Assembly (NCBI GenBank): GCA_030145945.1
Contig: JASLDK010000091.1
Coordinates: 1 to 9,665, forward strand
DNA length: 9,665 nt
DNA from: Nocardioides sp.
GTDB lineage: Bacteria; Actinomycetota; Actinomycetes; Propionibacteriales; Nocardioidaceae
Direction of reading: 5' to 3'
Positions 1-6,265 of the stretch are shown here, piece by piece. The stretch's first letter is position 1. The number at the start of each line of letters is the position of its first letter. The notes beneath the pieces are model-generated. The model made no database searches and was not told the origin of the DNA. It saw nothing but the letters and a program-made list of their open reading frames with translations. A program made the position numbers and the translations under genes.

Positions 1-988
1 GGCGTACCCGAGCCCGGTCGACCGGCCCGGTCGCCGCAGCCCGCCGGCGGCGCCGCGCGGCCACGACCTGGCCCGGGTGGCGGACCACGGAGATCAGCGC
101 CGCGAGCTCGTCGAGCGCCTCACCGACCGCGCGCACGCCCAATAGCCCGAGCATGCGGACCAGTGATCCGAGGACGAGCCGGAAAAACTGCAGCGGCAGG
201 GTCGCGCCTCGGCCATTGGCCAGCAGTGTCAGAAGAGCCGCCCGGCGTTCCTGGAAGTGCGTGTGTCGCCCGGTCAGCGGCGTACGTCGCACACCCCGGT
301 GGGCGGCCTCGGCATGGAAGACGACCGCGCTCGGCACGATCAGCGTCGTGTGCCCCGCGGCGGCCGCCCTCCACCCGAGGTCGATGTCGTTGCCGAAGAT
401 CGGCAGTGCAGTGTCGAAGCCGCCCAGATCCTCCAGGACGGTACGCCGGATCAGCATGCCGGCGGAGTTGACCGCGAGCACCTCGCGAACCTCATCGTGC
501 TGGCCCTGGTCGTACTCACCGCGCTCGAGCCCCGTCTCCCGGCGCCCGGTCCCGCTGATCGTGACGCCCAGCTCGAGCAGGCGCCGCAGGGACGGCCATT
601 CGCGCAACTTGGGGCCGAGGATGTCCGCCTCGGGGCGTGCGGCTGACGCGGCGAGCAGCGCGGCGAGCGCATCCGGTGCCGGGTTGGCGTCGTCGTGGAG
701 GATCCACACCCATTCGGGTTGCGCGCCGGCCTCGGCAAGGGTGACCAGAGCGTCGGCCACGGCCTCGGGGAAGCCGGTGTCGCCGCGCAGGGAACGTGTG
801 CGCAGAGGGAAGTGTGGCTCGAGAGCGGCGCGGATCAGCTCGGCGCTGCCGTCCTTGCTGCCGGTGTCGACGGCCACGACCTGTGTGGGGGGCGCGGTCT
901 GTGCAAGCAGGCCGTCGAGGACCGCCGGCAGCCAGGAGCTGCCGTCGTGACTGACCAGGAGGACAGCCACCTCGGGTTGTTGCGACAC
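1..988 (-). CDS. GT2-family glycosyltransferase, N-terminal part (runs off left edge)
   Basis: A minus-strand frame is open from GTG at 988 to the window edge (329 codons, no stop). It is the only usable start: an in-frame TGA lies about 14 codons upstream with no other ATG, GTG or TTG between. The protein opens like a GT-A fold: VAVLLVSHDG (residues 7-16), the nucleotide-binding region VVAVDTGSKDGS (37-48), a DxD-like HDDANP at 98-103, and a GNDIDLGWR motif at 199-207 in the place where GT2 enzymes carry their ED/ND acceptor-side signature. From about residue 255 the sequence becomes hydrophobic and then basic (RRRRR near the edge), so a longer, probably membrane-associated enzyme continues outside. 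The role is transfer of a sugar from an activated donor to an envelope glycan; donor and acceptor cannot be told. It is not evidently the rhamnosyltransferase WbbL found in the corresponding mycobacterial locus. It lies 83 bp downstream of the whiB-like gene and is probably co-transcribed with it. Confidence 0.88.
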   Translation of the reverse strand, partial: MSQQPEVAVLLVSHDGSSWLPAVLDGLLAQTAPPTQVVAVDTGSKDGSAELIRAALEPHFPLRTRSLRGDTGFPEAVADALVTLAEAGAQPEWVWILHDDANPAPDALAALLAASAARPEADILGPKLREWPSLRRLLELGVTISGTGRRETGLERGEYDQGQHDEVREVLAVNSAGMLIRRTVLEDLGGFDTALPIFGNDIDLGWRAAAAGHTTLIVPSAVVFHAEAAHRGVRRTPLTGRHTHFQERRAALLTLLANGRGATLPLQFFRLVLGSLVRMLGLLGVRAVGEALDELAALISVVRHPGQVVAARRRRRAAATGPVDRARVR

Positions 989-990
989 GA

Positions 991-1034
991 CGTCAGACCC
1001 TAATCCTGACGGCCCGAAGGGGGCGAACCGTCAG
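991..1034 (-). promoter_or_regulatory. Alternative hairpins over the glycosyltransferase ribosome-binding region
   Basis: Read on the minus strand, CTGACGG (1034-1028), CCGTCAG (1012-1006) and CTGACG (996-991) follow one another, ending two bases before the GTG start. The central segment can pair with either flank. The first pairing gives a 7-bp stem whose loop contains a CC-TTCG-GG mini-hairpin. The second gives a 6-bp stem with the only Shine-Dalgarno-like stretch (AGGG, in the loop GATTAGGGT) in its 9-nt loop. The two structures exclude each other, the geometry of a translational or attenuation switch. That it acts as one is inference; there is no U-tract for a classical terminator. Confidence 0.35.
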
Positions 1035-1071
1035 TTCGAATCGGTCGGCGAACAGGTGGGTGAGCGTGGCC

Positions 1072-1326
1072 TCAGACGGCCTGCTTCTTCAGCTTGCGGC
1101 GCTCGCGCTCCGACATACCACCCCAGATCCCGAACCGCTCGTCATTGCCGAGCGCTGCCTCCAGGCACTCGACGCGCACCTCGCAGGTCTGGCAGACCTT
1201 CTTGGCCTCGCGCGTCGATCCCCCCTTCTCAGGGAAGAACGCCTCGGGGTCGGTCTGCGCGCACAACGCGCGCTCCTGCCACCCCAGCTCCTCGGATTCT
1301 GCTTCGACCAGGAAGAGTTCCCTCAC
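1072..1326 (-). CDS. whiB2: WhiB2/WhmD-like [4Fe-4S] transcriptional regulator
   Basis: A protein of 84 residues from GTG 1326 (99 if started at GTG 1371). The four cluster-binding cysteines are present with spacing C-X22-C-X2-C-X5-C (residues 22, 45, 48 and 54 of the short form), followed by the GIWGG turn typical of Wbl proteins and a basic C-terminus (RERRKLKKQAV) for DNA contact. The run ALCAQTDPEAFFPEKGGSTR matches Streptomyces WhiB and mycobacterial WhiB2/WhmD, which work in septation and sporulation; Wbl proteins usually act by binding the principal sigma factor. I chose GTG 1326 because AAAGGGG sits 7 bases upstream and the resulting length fits Streptomyces WhiB. GTG 1371 could be a leaderless alternative, since a -10-like TATGTA ends 6 bases before it. 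The gene is divergent from fbiA and upstream of the glycosyltransferase. Family assignment is very secure; the WhiB2 sub-assignment rests on sequence and synteny. Confidence 0.95.
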   Translation of the reverse strand: MRELFLVEAESEELGWQERALCAQTDPEAFFPEKGGSTREAKKVCQTCEVRVECLEAALGNDERFGIWGGMSERERRKLKKQAV

Positions 1327-1377
1327 GATTTCGCCCCTTTGAGTTCGACCCGGTGTCCCGAACGACACCACTGGAAT

Positions 1378-1405
1378 TACATACGTGTCACAACCAAACA
1401 GTCAA
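1378..1405 (-). promoter_or_regulatory. Candidate sigma70-type promoter of whiB2
   Basis: On the minus strand TTGACT (1405-1400) is followed after 16 bases by TATGTA (1383-1378), a good -35/-10 pair. Transcription would begin near 1371, giving either a leaderless GTG there or a 45-nt leader to the GTG at 1326. The spacer contains GTGTCACA on the plus strand (1385-1392), a core shared with the amidase upstream region. Confidence 0.45.
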
Positions 1406-1414
1406 GGTCGAATC

Positions 1415-1423
1415 TGCTATACG
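1415..1423 (+). promoter_or_regulatory. Candidate extended -10 promoter toward fbiA
   Basis: TGCTATACG is an extended -10 (TGN followed by TATACG). No convincing -35 is seen 16-18 bases upstream, and any -35 would overlap that of the whiB2 promoter on the other strand. Predicted initiation near 1430 gives a leader of about 90 nt to GTG 1519. A short GTG-started frame of 18 codons (1431-1487), out of frame with fbiA, begins at the predicted start of the transcript. Confidence 0.3.
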
Positions 1424-1518
1424 TCCCCCCGTGCACGGGATCGTCGAGCAGCAGGGCACAGTTGTGCCTCGTGGATTCGACACCTGACGCAGCCGTCGAT
1501 GGCCCCATCGGTCGACCC

Positions 1519-2535
1519 GTGCGGAACCTGACCGTCCTGTCGGGCGGCATGGGCGGAGCCCGGTTCCTGCAGGGCCTGCTCCACGGCATCGCCTCCGGAA
1601 CCCTACCGGGTGTGGCCACGGACGCCCACGTGAACGTGATCGCCAACAACGCCGACGACTGGTGGATCCACGGCCTCAAGGTCTGTCCCGACCTCGACAC
1701 CGTGATGTACACCCTCGGCGACGGCATCGACCTCGACCGCGGCTGGGGACGGCGCGAGGAGACGTGGAGCGCGAAGGACGAGTTGGCGGCGTACGGCGTG
1801 GAGCCCACGTGGTTCGGGCTCGGAGATCGCGACATCGCGACCCACCTCGTCCGCACCCAGATGCTCGATGCCGGCTACCCGCTGTCCGACGTCACCGCCG
1901 CCCTGTGCCGGCGCTGGCTGACACCGAAGTACGGCGACTCGCTGAGCCTGCTGCCGATGACGGATGACCGCGTGGAGACGCACGTCGCGGTGTCCGATCC
2001 CGCAAGCGCGAGCGGACGCCGGGTGGTGCACTTCCAGGAGTACTGGGTGCGCCTGCGAGCCGAGGTGCCGGCCGAGCAGGTCGTCTTCGTCGGTCTCGAC
2101 GCCTCCACGCCGGCCCCTGGCGTCATCGGCGCGATCACCGACGCCGATCTCGTCATCCTGCCGCCGTCCAACCCGGTCGTCTCGGTCGGCACCATCCTGG
2201 GCGTCCCCGGCATCCGTGACGCCGTTCGGGCGACCGACGCCCAGGTGGTCGGCCTGTCCCCGATCGTCGGCGACACCCACGTGCGTGGCATGGCACAGCA
2301 GATGCTGACCTCCATCGGGGTCGAGGTCAGTGCCGCAGGTGTCGGGCTCAACTACGGCGCACGCTCCGCCGGAGGAGTCCTCGACGGTTGGCTCATCGAC
2401 GAGCGCGACGCCGCGCAGGTCGAGCGACTCGAAACCGCCGGGATCGCCACCGCCGCCGTTCCGCTGATGATGACCGACCACGATGCCACCGCGGCGATGG
2501 CCGCAGCAGCCATCGAACTCGTGCGCGGTCGCTGA
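1519..2535 (+). CDS. fbiA: 2-phospho-L-lactate transferase family (CofD/FbiA), F420 biosynthesis
   Basis: A 338-residue protein, close to the 331 residues of M. tuberculosis FbiA. FbiA transfers the phospholactyl or phosphoenolpyruvyl moiety from its guanosine-diphosphate carrier (LPPG/EPPG) to the deazaflavin Fo, giving F420-0 or dehydro-F420-0 in the cytoplasm. Diagnostic stretches are SGGMGGARF (8-16), the NNADDWW loop (43-49) with the conserved acidic pair, IHGLKVCPDLDT (50-61), GDRDIATHLVRTQML in the middle, and PPSNPVVSVG near 215. The start is uncertain: GTG 1519 places the family N-terminus right at the first beta strand but has no clear Shine-Dalgarno. In-frame GTG 1471 and TTG 1462 (AGGG 5 bases upstream of the latter) would add 16-19 residues unlike the family. 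The stop shares its A with the ATG of fbiB, indicating translational coupling. Function is very secure; the start is not. Confidence 0.95.
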   Translation: MRNLTVLSGGMGGARFLQGLLHGIASGTLPGVATDAHVNVIANNADDWWIHGLKVCPDLDTVMYTLGDGIDLDRGWGRREETWSAKDELAAYGVEPTWFGLGDRDIATHLVRTQMLDAGYPLSDVTAALCRRWLTPKYGDSLSLLPMTDDRVETHVAVSDPASASGRRVVHFQEYWVRLRAEVPAEQVVFVGLDASTPAPGVIGAITDADLVILPPSNPVVSVGTILGVPGIRDAVRATDAQVVGLSPIVGDTHVRGMAQQMLTSIGVEVSAAGVGLNYGARSAGGVLDGWLIDERDAAQVERLETAGIATAAVPLMMTDHDATAAMAAAAIELVRGR

Positions 2536-3521
2536 TGTCCCCCGCGATCAGCATCGTCGCTCCCGACGGCGTGCCCGAGGTTCGCGCAGGCGACGACCTC
2601 GCTGCCGTCCTCCTCGCGGCGCTGGGCCCGGACGCGCTTCACGACGGGGACATCCTCGTCGTGACCAGCAAGGTGGTGAGCAAGGCCGAGGGCCGCGTCG
2701 TCGACGGGGACCGCGAGAGCTGGATCGATGCGCAGACCGTCCGTCTGGTCGCTCGCCGGGGAATGACCCGGATCGTGCGCAATCTGCTCGGACTCACCAT
2801 GGCCGCTGCGGGAATCGACGCCTCCAACGTCACCCGCGGATCCGTGGTCCTGCTGCCCGAGGCCCCCGACGCCTCCGCGCGTCGCCTGCGCGCCGCCGTC
2901 CAGCGACGGATCGGCGTCAACGTCGGCGTCGTGATCACCGACACCGCCGGGCGCGCCTGGCGCGAGGGCCAGACCGACATCGCCATCGGCGCGGCCGGCC
3001 TGCTCGTCCTCGAGTCCTTCGCCGGACGCGTCGATGCCCACGGCAACGAACTCGCCGTCACCGCCCCCGCGGTCGCCGACGAGATCGCCTCGGCCGTCGA
3101 GCTCGCGCAGGGGAAGCTCGGTGCCCGTCCCTGCGGCGTCCTGCGCGGCCGGGGCGACCTGGTCCTGCCGGCCGGCGAGGACGGTCCCGGCGCCCGGGCG
3201 CTGATCCGCGAGGATGGAGCAGACCTGTTCGGGTACGGCGCCCGCGAGGCCGTGATCCAGGCGGTCGCCGCACGCCCCGCCGGCCGGGCCCCGTTCGGCA
3301 GCCCCGTCCCCGCCGAGGACCTGACCGACGCGTTCGCCCGGGCCGGGATCACCGTACGCGCCACCGCTGGCGACGTCGTACGCACGGACTCCGAACGCAC
3401 CGCAGCCGCGGACATCGTTGCCTTCGCCCACGGCTGGGAGCGGAGCACCGAGGACCGGCCCGTCACGCTCCCAGGAGCAGATCCCGACACCGACCTGCGG
3501 TTTCGACCGCTGACTCCGTAG
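2535..3521 (+). CDS. fbiB: Coenzyme F420-0:L-glutamate ligase (CofE/FbiB), lacks nitroreductase domain
   Basis: ATG 2535 overlaps the fbiA stop by one base, which fixes the start and gives 328 residues. The CofE domain (about 5-250) is intact: DILVVTSKVVSK (39-50), AAGIDASNV (91-99) and the nucleotide/metal core ITDTAGRAWREGQTD (134-148). It catalyses GTP-dependent addition of L-glutamates to F420-0, building the gamma-linked tail. M. tuberculosis FbiB is 448 residues and ends in an FMN-binding nitroreductase-like domain that reduces dehydro-F420-0 and promotes polyglutamylation. Here only about 80 residues follow the ligase domain. They resemble no domain I can name, although the first part (about FGSPVPAEDLTDAFARAG) loosely recalls the entry to that domain (FSTDPVPGDL in mycobacteria). 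The reductase step must therefore come from another gene or be absent. The stop TAG overlaps a -10-like element for the next gene. Confidence 0.93.
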   Translation: MSPAISIVAPDGVPEVRAGDDLAAVLLAALGPDALHDGDILVVTSKVVSKAEGRVVDGDRESWIDAQTVRLVARRGMTRIVRNLLGLTMAAAGIDASNVTRGSVVLLPEAPDASARRLRAAVQRRIGVNVGVVITDTAGRAWREGQTDIAIGAAGLLVLESFAGRVDAHGNELAVTAPAVADEIASAVELAQGKLGARPCGVLRGRGDLVLPAGEDGPGARALIREDGADLFGYGAREAVIQAVAARPAGRAPFGSPVPAEDLTDAFARAGITVRATAGDVVRTDSERTAAADIVAFAHGWERSTEDRPVTLPGADPDTDLRFRPLTP

Positions 3522-3524
3522 ACT
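3519..3524 (+). promoter_or_regulatory. Candidate -10 element for the DUF3105 gene
   Basis: TAGACT fits the actinobacterial TANNNT -10 consensus, and its first three bases are the fbiB stop codon. It would start a 40-nt leader carrying GAGGT (3556-3560) ahead of GTG 3571. No good -35 is visible. Read-through from fbiAB is equally possible. Confidence 0.3.
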
Positions 3525-3570
3525 CTCGGCGTTCGCCGCCAAGACCACACCAGACGAGGTAACCCGCACC

Positions 3571-4329
3571 GTGGCCAAGTCCAGCAAGTCCGAGAAGTCG
3601 GAGCGCCGCCAACTCATCGATGACATGAGGCGGAAGCAGAAGCGCGCCGACCAACGCCAGGGCATGGCGATCGTCGGTGTCTGCATCCTCGTCGCGCTGG
3701 TGATCGTCGGTGCCGCGCTCTACCCCAAGATCCGCGACACCGTGAACGACCAGAAGTGGAAGGGCAAGAGCGTCAGCGAGATCGGCGCCAAGGCCGGCGT
3801 GTGTGGCGACATCACCGAGAAGGAAGCCACCGGCAACCAGGAGCACGTCCCCGAGGGCCAGAAGGTCGACTACAAGGACGCCCCGCCCGCCTTCGGCGCC
3901 CACTGGAACGTCGCCGGCGTCGCGCCGACCCCCATCGGCGACCGCTTCTACTCCGAGGACTCACGCCCCGAGCTCGAGGCACTGGTGCACAACCTCGAGC
4001 ACGGCTACACGATCCTGTGGTACGACACGACCGCCAACAGCGAGTCCGACCAGATCTCGGCCATGCGCGCGATCGCGAAGATCATGGACGCCAACGACAC
4101 CAACCAGCGGCTGAAGTTCAAGGTCGCGCCCTGGACCAAGGCTGACGTGAAGAAGATCGGCGCGTTCCCCAAGGGCCAGCACATCGCGTTCACCCACTGG
4201 CGCGTCGACCCCGACACCAGCAAGCAGTACGGCTCCTGGCAGTACTGCTCCGAGGTGAGCGGCGCCGCCCTGGACTCGTTCATGAAGAAGTACCCCTTCA
4301 CCGACGCCCCCGAGCCGTACGCGTACTAG
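3571..4329 (+). CDS. DUF3105 membrane-anchored extracytoplasmic protein
   Basis: 252 residues starting at GTG 3571 behind GAGGT. The N-terminus is highly charged (about 30 residues rich in K, R, E and S) and is followed by one hydrophobic segment (about 32-51), then the DUF3105 domain (about 75-250). With the positive segment on the inner side, the domain should face outside. Conserved-looking features are PPAFGAHW (105-112), HNLEHGY (140-146) and HIAFTHW (204-210), giving several histidines (92, 111, 140, 144, 204, 209) that could bind a metal. Two cysteines in the outer domain (78 and 226) could form a disulfide. The family is widespread in actinobacteria with no established function. Spacing of 49 bp from fbiB and its own leader suggest it may be expressed separately; nothing here ties it to F420. 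Confidence 0.85.
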   Translation: MAKSSKSEKSERRQLIDDMRRKQKRADQRQGMAIVGVCILVALVIVGAALYPKIRDTVNDQKWKGKSVSEIGAKAGVCGDITEKEATGNQEHVPEGQKVDYKDAPPAFGAHWNVAGVAPTPIGDRFYSEDSRPELEALVHNLEHGYTILWYDTTANSESDQISAMRAIAKIMDANDTNQRLKFKVAPWTKADVKKIGAFPKGQHIAFTHWRVDPDTSKQYGSWQYCSEVSGAALDSFMKKYPFTDAPEPYAY

Positions 4330-4350
4330 GCCGTCGCTGTCGGGTTGGCG

Positions 4351-4369
4351 CCGGATCCGGGTCTAGACC
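4351..4369. repeat. Two adjoining 10-bp palindromes in the convergent gap
   Basis: CCGGATCCGG (4351-4360) and GGTCTAGACC (4360-4369) are perfect palindromes sharing one G, lying where the DUF3105 gene and the guanylyltransferase gene converge (33-bp gap, second palindrome including the latter's TAG stop). Neither has a loop, so they are poor RNA terminators. They may be chance or a protein-binding site. Confidence 0.3.
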
Positions 4370-5439
4370 AGGTCGGTGCGGCCACTCTCCTTCAGGGCGG
4401 CCACCACGCTCTTGACCTCCTGGGCACGGGCGCGGGTGGTGACGAGGAGGGCATCGGGGGTGTCGACGACGACCACGTCGTCGAGGCCGATCACCGCCAC
4501 CATGCGGCCGGAGCCGGGGACGACGATGCCGGTGCTGTCGATCAGTCGGGTCAGCCTCTGCTCACCCAACACGCTGACGGTGGAGTCGTCGCCGAGCAGT
4601 CCGGCGAGTGAGTCGAAGTCACCGACGTCATCCCAGCGGAAGTTGCCGGGGATGGTGGCGACGCGGCCAGCGGCGGCCGCGGGTTCGGCCACCGCGTGGT
4701 CGATGGCGATGCGCGGCAGCGTCTCCCACAGGTCGGACAGGCGCTCGGGTTCGGCAGCGATGGCCCGCAGAGTGGCCGCGAAGTCCGGGTCCTGCTCAGC
4801 GAGCAGGTCGAGCAGGATCGACGGCTGCACCACGAACATCCCGGCGTTCCACCGGTAGTCACCGGTGGCGAGATACGCCTCGGCGACGGACACCGACGGC
4901 TTCTCCACGAACTCGGCCACCTTCCTCGCGCTCGCATGCCCCTCCAGCGCCCCGCCCTGACGGATGTAGCCGAACGCCGACGAGGCGAAGGTCGGTTTGA
5001 TCCCGATCGTGACGAGCCAGCCCTCCCGGGCCGCATCGACGGCAGCGCGCACCGCCGTGCGGAACTCCTCGGGCTCCGCGATCACATGGTCGGCGGCGAA
5101 GGATCCCATCACCTCGGCACCGCGACGCTCCAGCAGCGCAGCAGCCAGTCCGATCGCAGCCATCGAGTCGCGGGCCGACGGCTCGGCGACGATGCCGTCC
5201 TCGGGCAGCTCCGCGAGCTGACGGCGTACGGCGTCGCGGTGGGCGGCGCCGGTCACGACCATCAGCCGCTCGGCAGCGAGCGGCGCGAGTCGATCGCGAG
5301 TCTGCTGCAGGAGGGAGCTCCCCTCGCCCGTCAGGTCGTGGAGAAACTTGGGATCCCGTGAGCGGGACAGTGGCCACAGCCGAGTGCCGGCACCGCCAGC
5401 GGGGACGACGGCCCAGAAGCCGCGGATGTCAGCGAGCAT
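4363..5439 (-). CDS. manC: Mannose-1-phosphate guanylyltransferase (GDP-mannose pyrophosphorylase)
   Basis: 358 residues, matching the 359 of the mycobacterial orthologue Rv3264c (often called ManB). It converts mannose-1-phosphate and GTP to GDP-mannose and pyrophosphate, the donor for mannosylated lipids, glycoproteins and polysaccharides. The nucleotidyltransferase core is clear: VVPAGGAGTRLWPLSR (11-26) with PKFL (30-33), EPSARDSMAAI (86-96), the metal-site region AADHVI (115-120), FVEKP (177-181) and WNAGMF (197-202). The bacterial type-II C-terminal cupin (PMI) domain is absent, as in Rv3264c. ATG 5439 is preferred because GTAGGG lies 8 bases upstream; the upstream in-frame GTG 5448 would sit almost on that sequence. 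The gene shares a 50-bp divergent region with the TIGR03089 gene. Confidence in the reaction is high, though a related hexose-1-phosphate substrate cannot be excluded by eye. Confidence 0.92.
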   Translation of the reverse strand: MLADIRGFWAVVPAGGAGTRLWPLSRSRDPKFLHDLTGEGSSLLQQTRDRLAPLAAERLMVVTGAAHRDAVRRQLAELPEDGIVAEPSARDSMAAIGLAAALLERRGAEVMGSFAADHVIAEPEEFRTAVRAAVDAAREGWLVTIGIKPTFASSAFGYIRQGGALEGHASARKVAEFVEKPSVSVAEAYLATGDYRWNAGMFVVQPSILLDLLAEQDPDFAATLRAIAAEPERLSDLWETLPRIAIDHAVAEPAAAAGRVATIPGNFRWDDVGDFDSLAGLLGDDSTVSVLGEQRLTRLIDSTGIVVPGSGRMVAVIGLDDVVVVDTPDALLVTTRARAQEVKSVVAALKESGRTDLV

Positions 5440-5477
5440 GCGCCGCACCCTACGGCCCGTGCGGTCCGCGACGTCCG

Positions 5478-5489
5478 TAGGCTCCTGCC
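5478..5489 (+). promoter_or_regulatory. Candidate -10 for a leaderless TIGR03089 transcript
   Basis: TAGGCT (5478-5483, a TANNNT -10) is followed by exactly six bases and then the GTG at 5490, which places the predicted transcription start on the first base of the start codon. No Shine-Dalgarno is present, which agrees with a leaderless message, common in actinobacteria. Confidence 0.45.
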
Positions 5490-6239
5490 GTGACGACCCT
5501 GAGCACCTTCCCGGCGGTCCTGGCCCATCGGTTGCGCAACGATCCCGGCCGACCGCTGGTCACCTTCTATGACCATGCGAGCGGCGAGCGGGTCGAGTTG
5601 TCGACGACGACGTGGGCGAACTGGGTGGCGAAGGCGAGCGGCCTGCTGGTCGACGAGGTGGGCCTCGAGCGAGGCGATCGGCTGGTCATCGACCTGCCGC
5701 CGCACTGGCTGACGACCGTCTTCCTCGGTGCCGCCTGGAATGTCGGGCTCGTCGCCAGCGGACCCGAGGACCTCGGGGTGAGCGGCAGTCCGGTCGCGGT
5801 GGTGTGCGGTCCTGACGCCCTGGACGGCTGGGTCGAACGAGCATCGCGCAACGCAGACCTCACGGTCCTCGCGTGCGCCCTGCTCCCCCTCGGCGTCCGG
5901 TTCGCAGAGCCGGTGCCGGCCGGCGTACTCGATGTGGGCGTGGAGATCTGGTCCCAGCCGGACGCCTTCACGCCCTGGGAACCGCCGGCGAGCGAGGACA
6001 TGGCCGTCGAGACGGCCGCCACGACCTTGACGCAGGGAGAGTTGTGGAGCCAGGCAGCCGCTGCCGGTCTGGTCGGCAGCGGCCGCCTGCTCTCGGTCGC
6101 CGACCCCGTCGTGGAGCCGGCGACCCTGTGTGAACCGCTCGCGTGCGGCGGTTCACTCGTCCTGGTCGCCCGGGCCGAACCGCAGATGCTCGAGGCGACT
6201 TCCCTCGCCGAGCACGCCACGGCCCGCTTCCCCGCCTGA
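5490..6239 (+). CDS. TIGR03089 family protein (adenylation-domain-like, no catalytic motifs)
   Basis: 249 residues from GTG 5490. The N-terminal half looks like the opening of an AMP-binding/acyl-CoA synthetase: P-RP-VTFYD near 20-28, the WVAKASGLLVDEVGLERGDR run (about 45-64) and a hydrophobic segment PPHWLTTVFLGAAWNVGLV. The P-loop (STGTTG-type) and the later ATP and acyl-binding motifs of that superfamily are missing, and the protein is less than half the usual length. This is characteristic of TIGR03089, an actinobacterial family of unknown function; its M. tuberculosis member, Rv3268, lies close to the Rv3264c guanylyltransferase, supporting the call by synteny. It is predicted cytoplasmic. 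It probably does not form acyl-adenylates; a structural or binding role is a guess. It converges on the amidase gene with a 26-bp gap in which I see no terminator. Confidence 0.82.
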   Translation: MTTLSTFPAVLAHRLRNDPGRPLVTFYDHASGERVELSTTTWANWVAKASGLLVDEVGLERGDRLVIDLPPHWLTTVFLGAAWNVGLVASGPEDLGVSGSPVAVVCGPDALDGWVERASRNADLTVLACALLPLGVRFAEPVPAGVLDVGVEIWSQPDAFTPWEPPASEDMAVETAATTLTQGELWSQAAAAGLVGSGRLLSVADPVVEPATLCEPLACGGSLVLVARAEPQMLEATSLAEHATARFPA

Positions 6240-6265
6240 GCGACCAAGTCGGACCAGCCTCCGGG

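Noticed and set aside
153..950. Long plus-strand reading frame over the glycosyltransferase
   Set aside because: Its product is Arg/Ser/Pro-rich low-complexity sequence without a domain; the opposite strand encodes a clear GT2 enzyme.
1060..1518. In-frame upstream extension of fbiA reaching back through whiB2
   Set aside because: It is antisense to whiB2 and does not match the FbiA N-terminus; absence of stops is expected at this GC content.
1603..2481. Minus-strand frame opposite fbiA (292 residues)
   Set aside because: Asp/Gly/His/Val-rich antisense shadow of a well-recognised gene.
2352..3686. Minus-strand frame opposite fbiB (444 residues)
   Set aside because: Spans gene ends and the intergenic gap without a start signal or domain; shadow of high-GC coding DNA.
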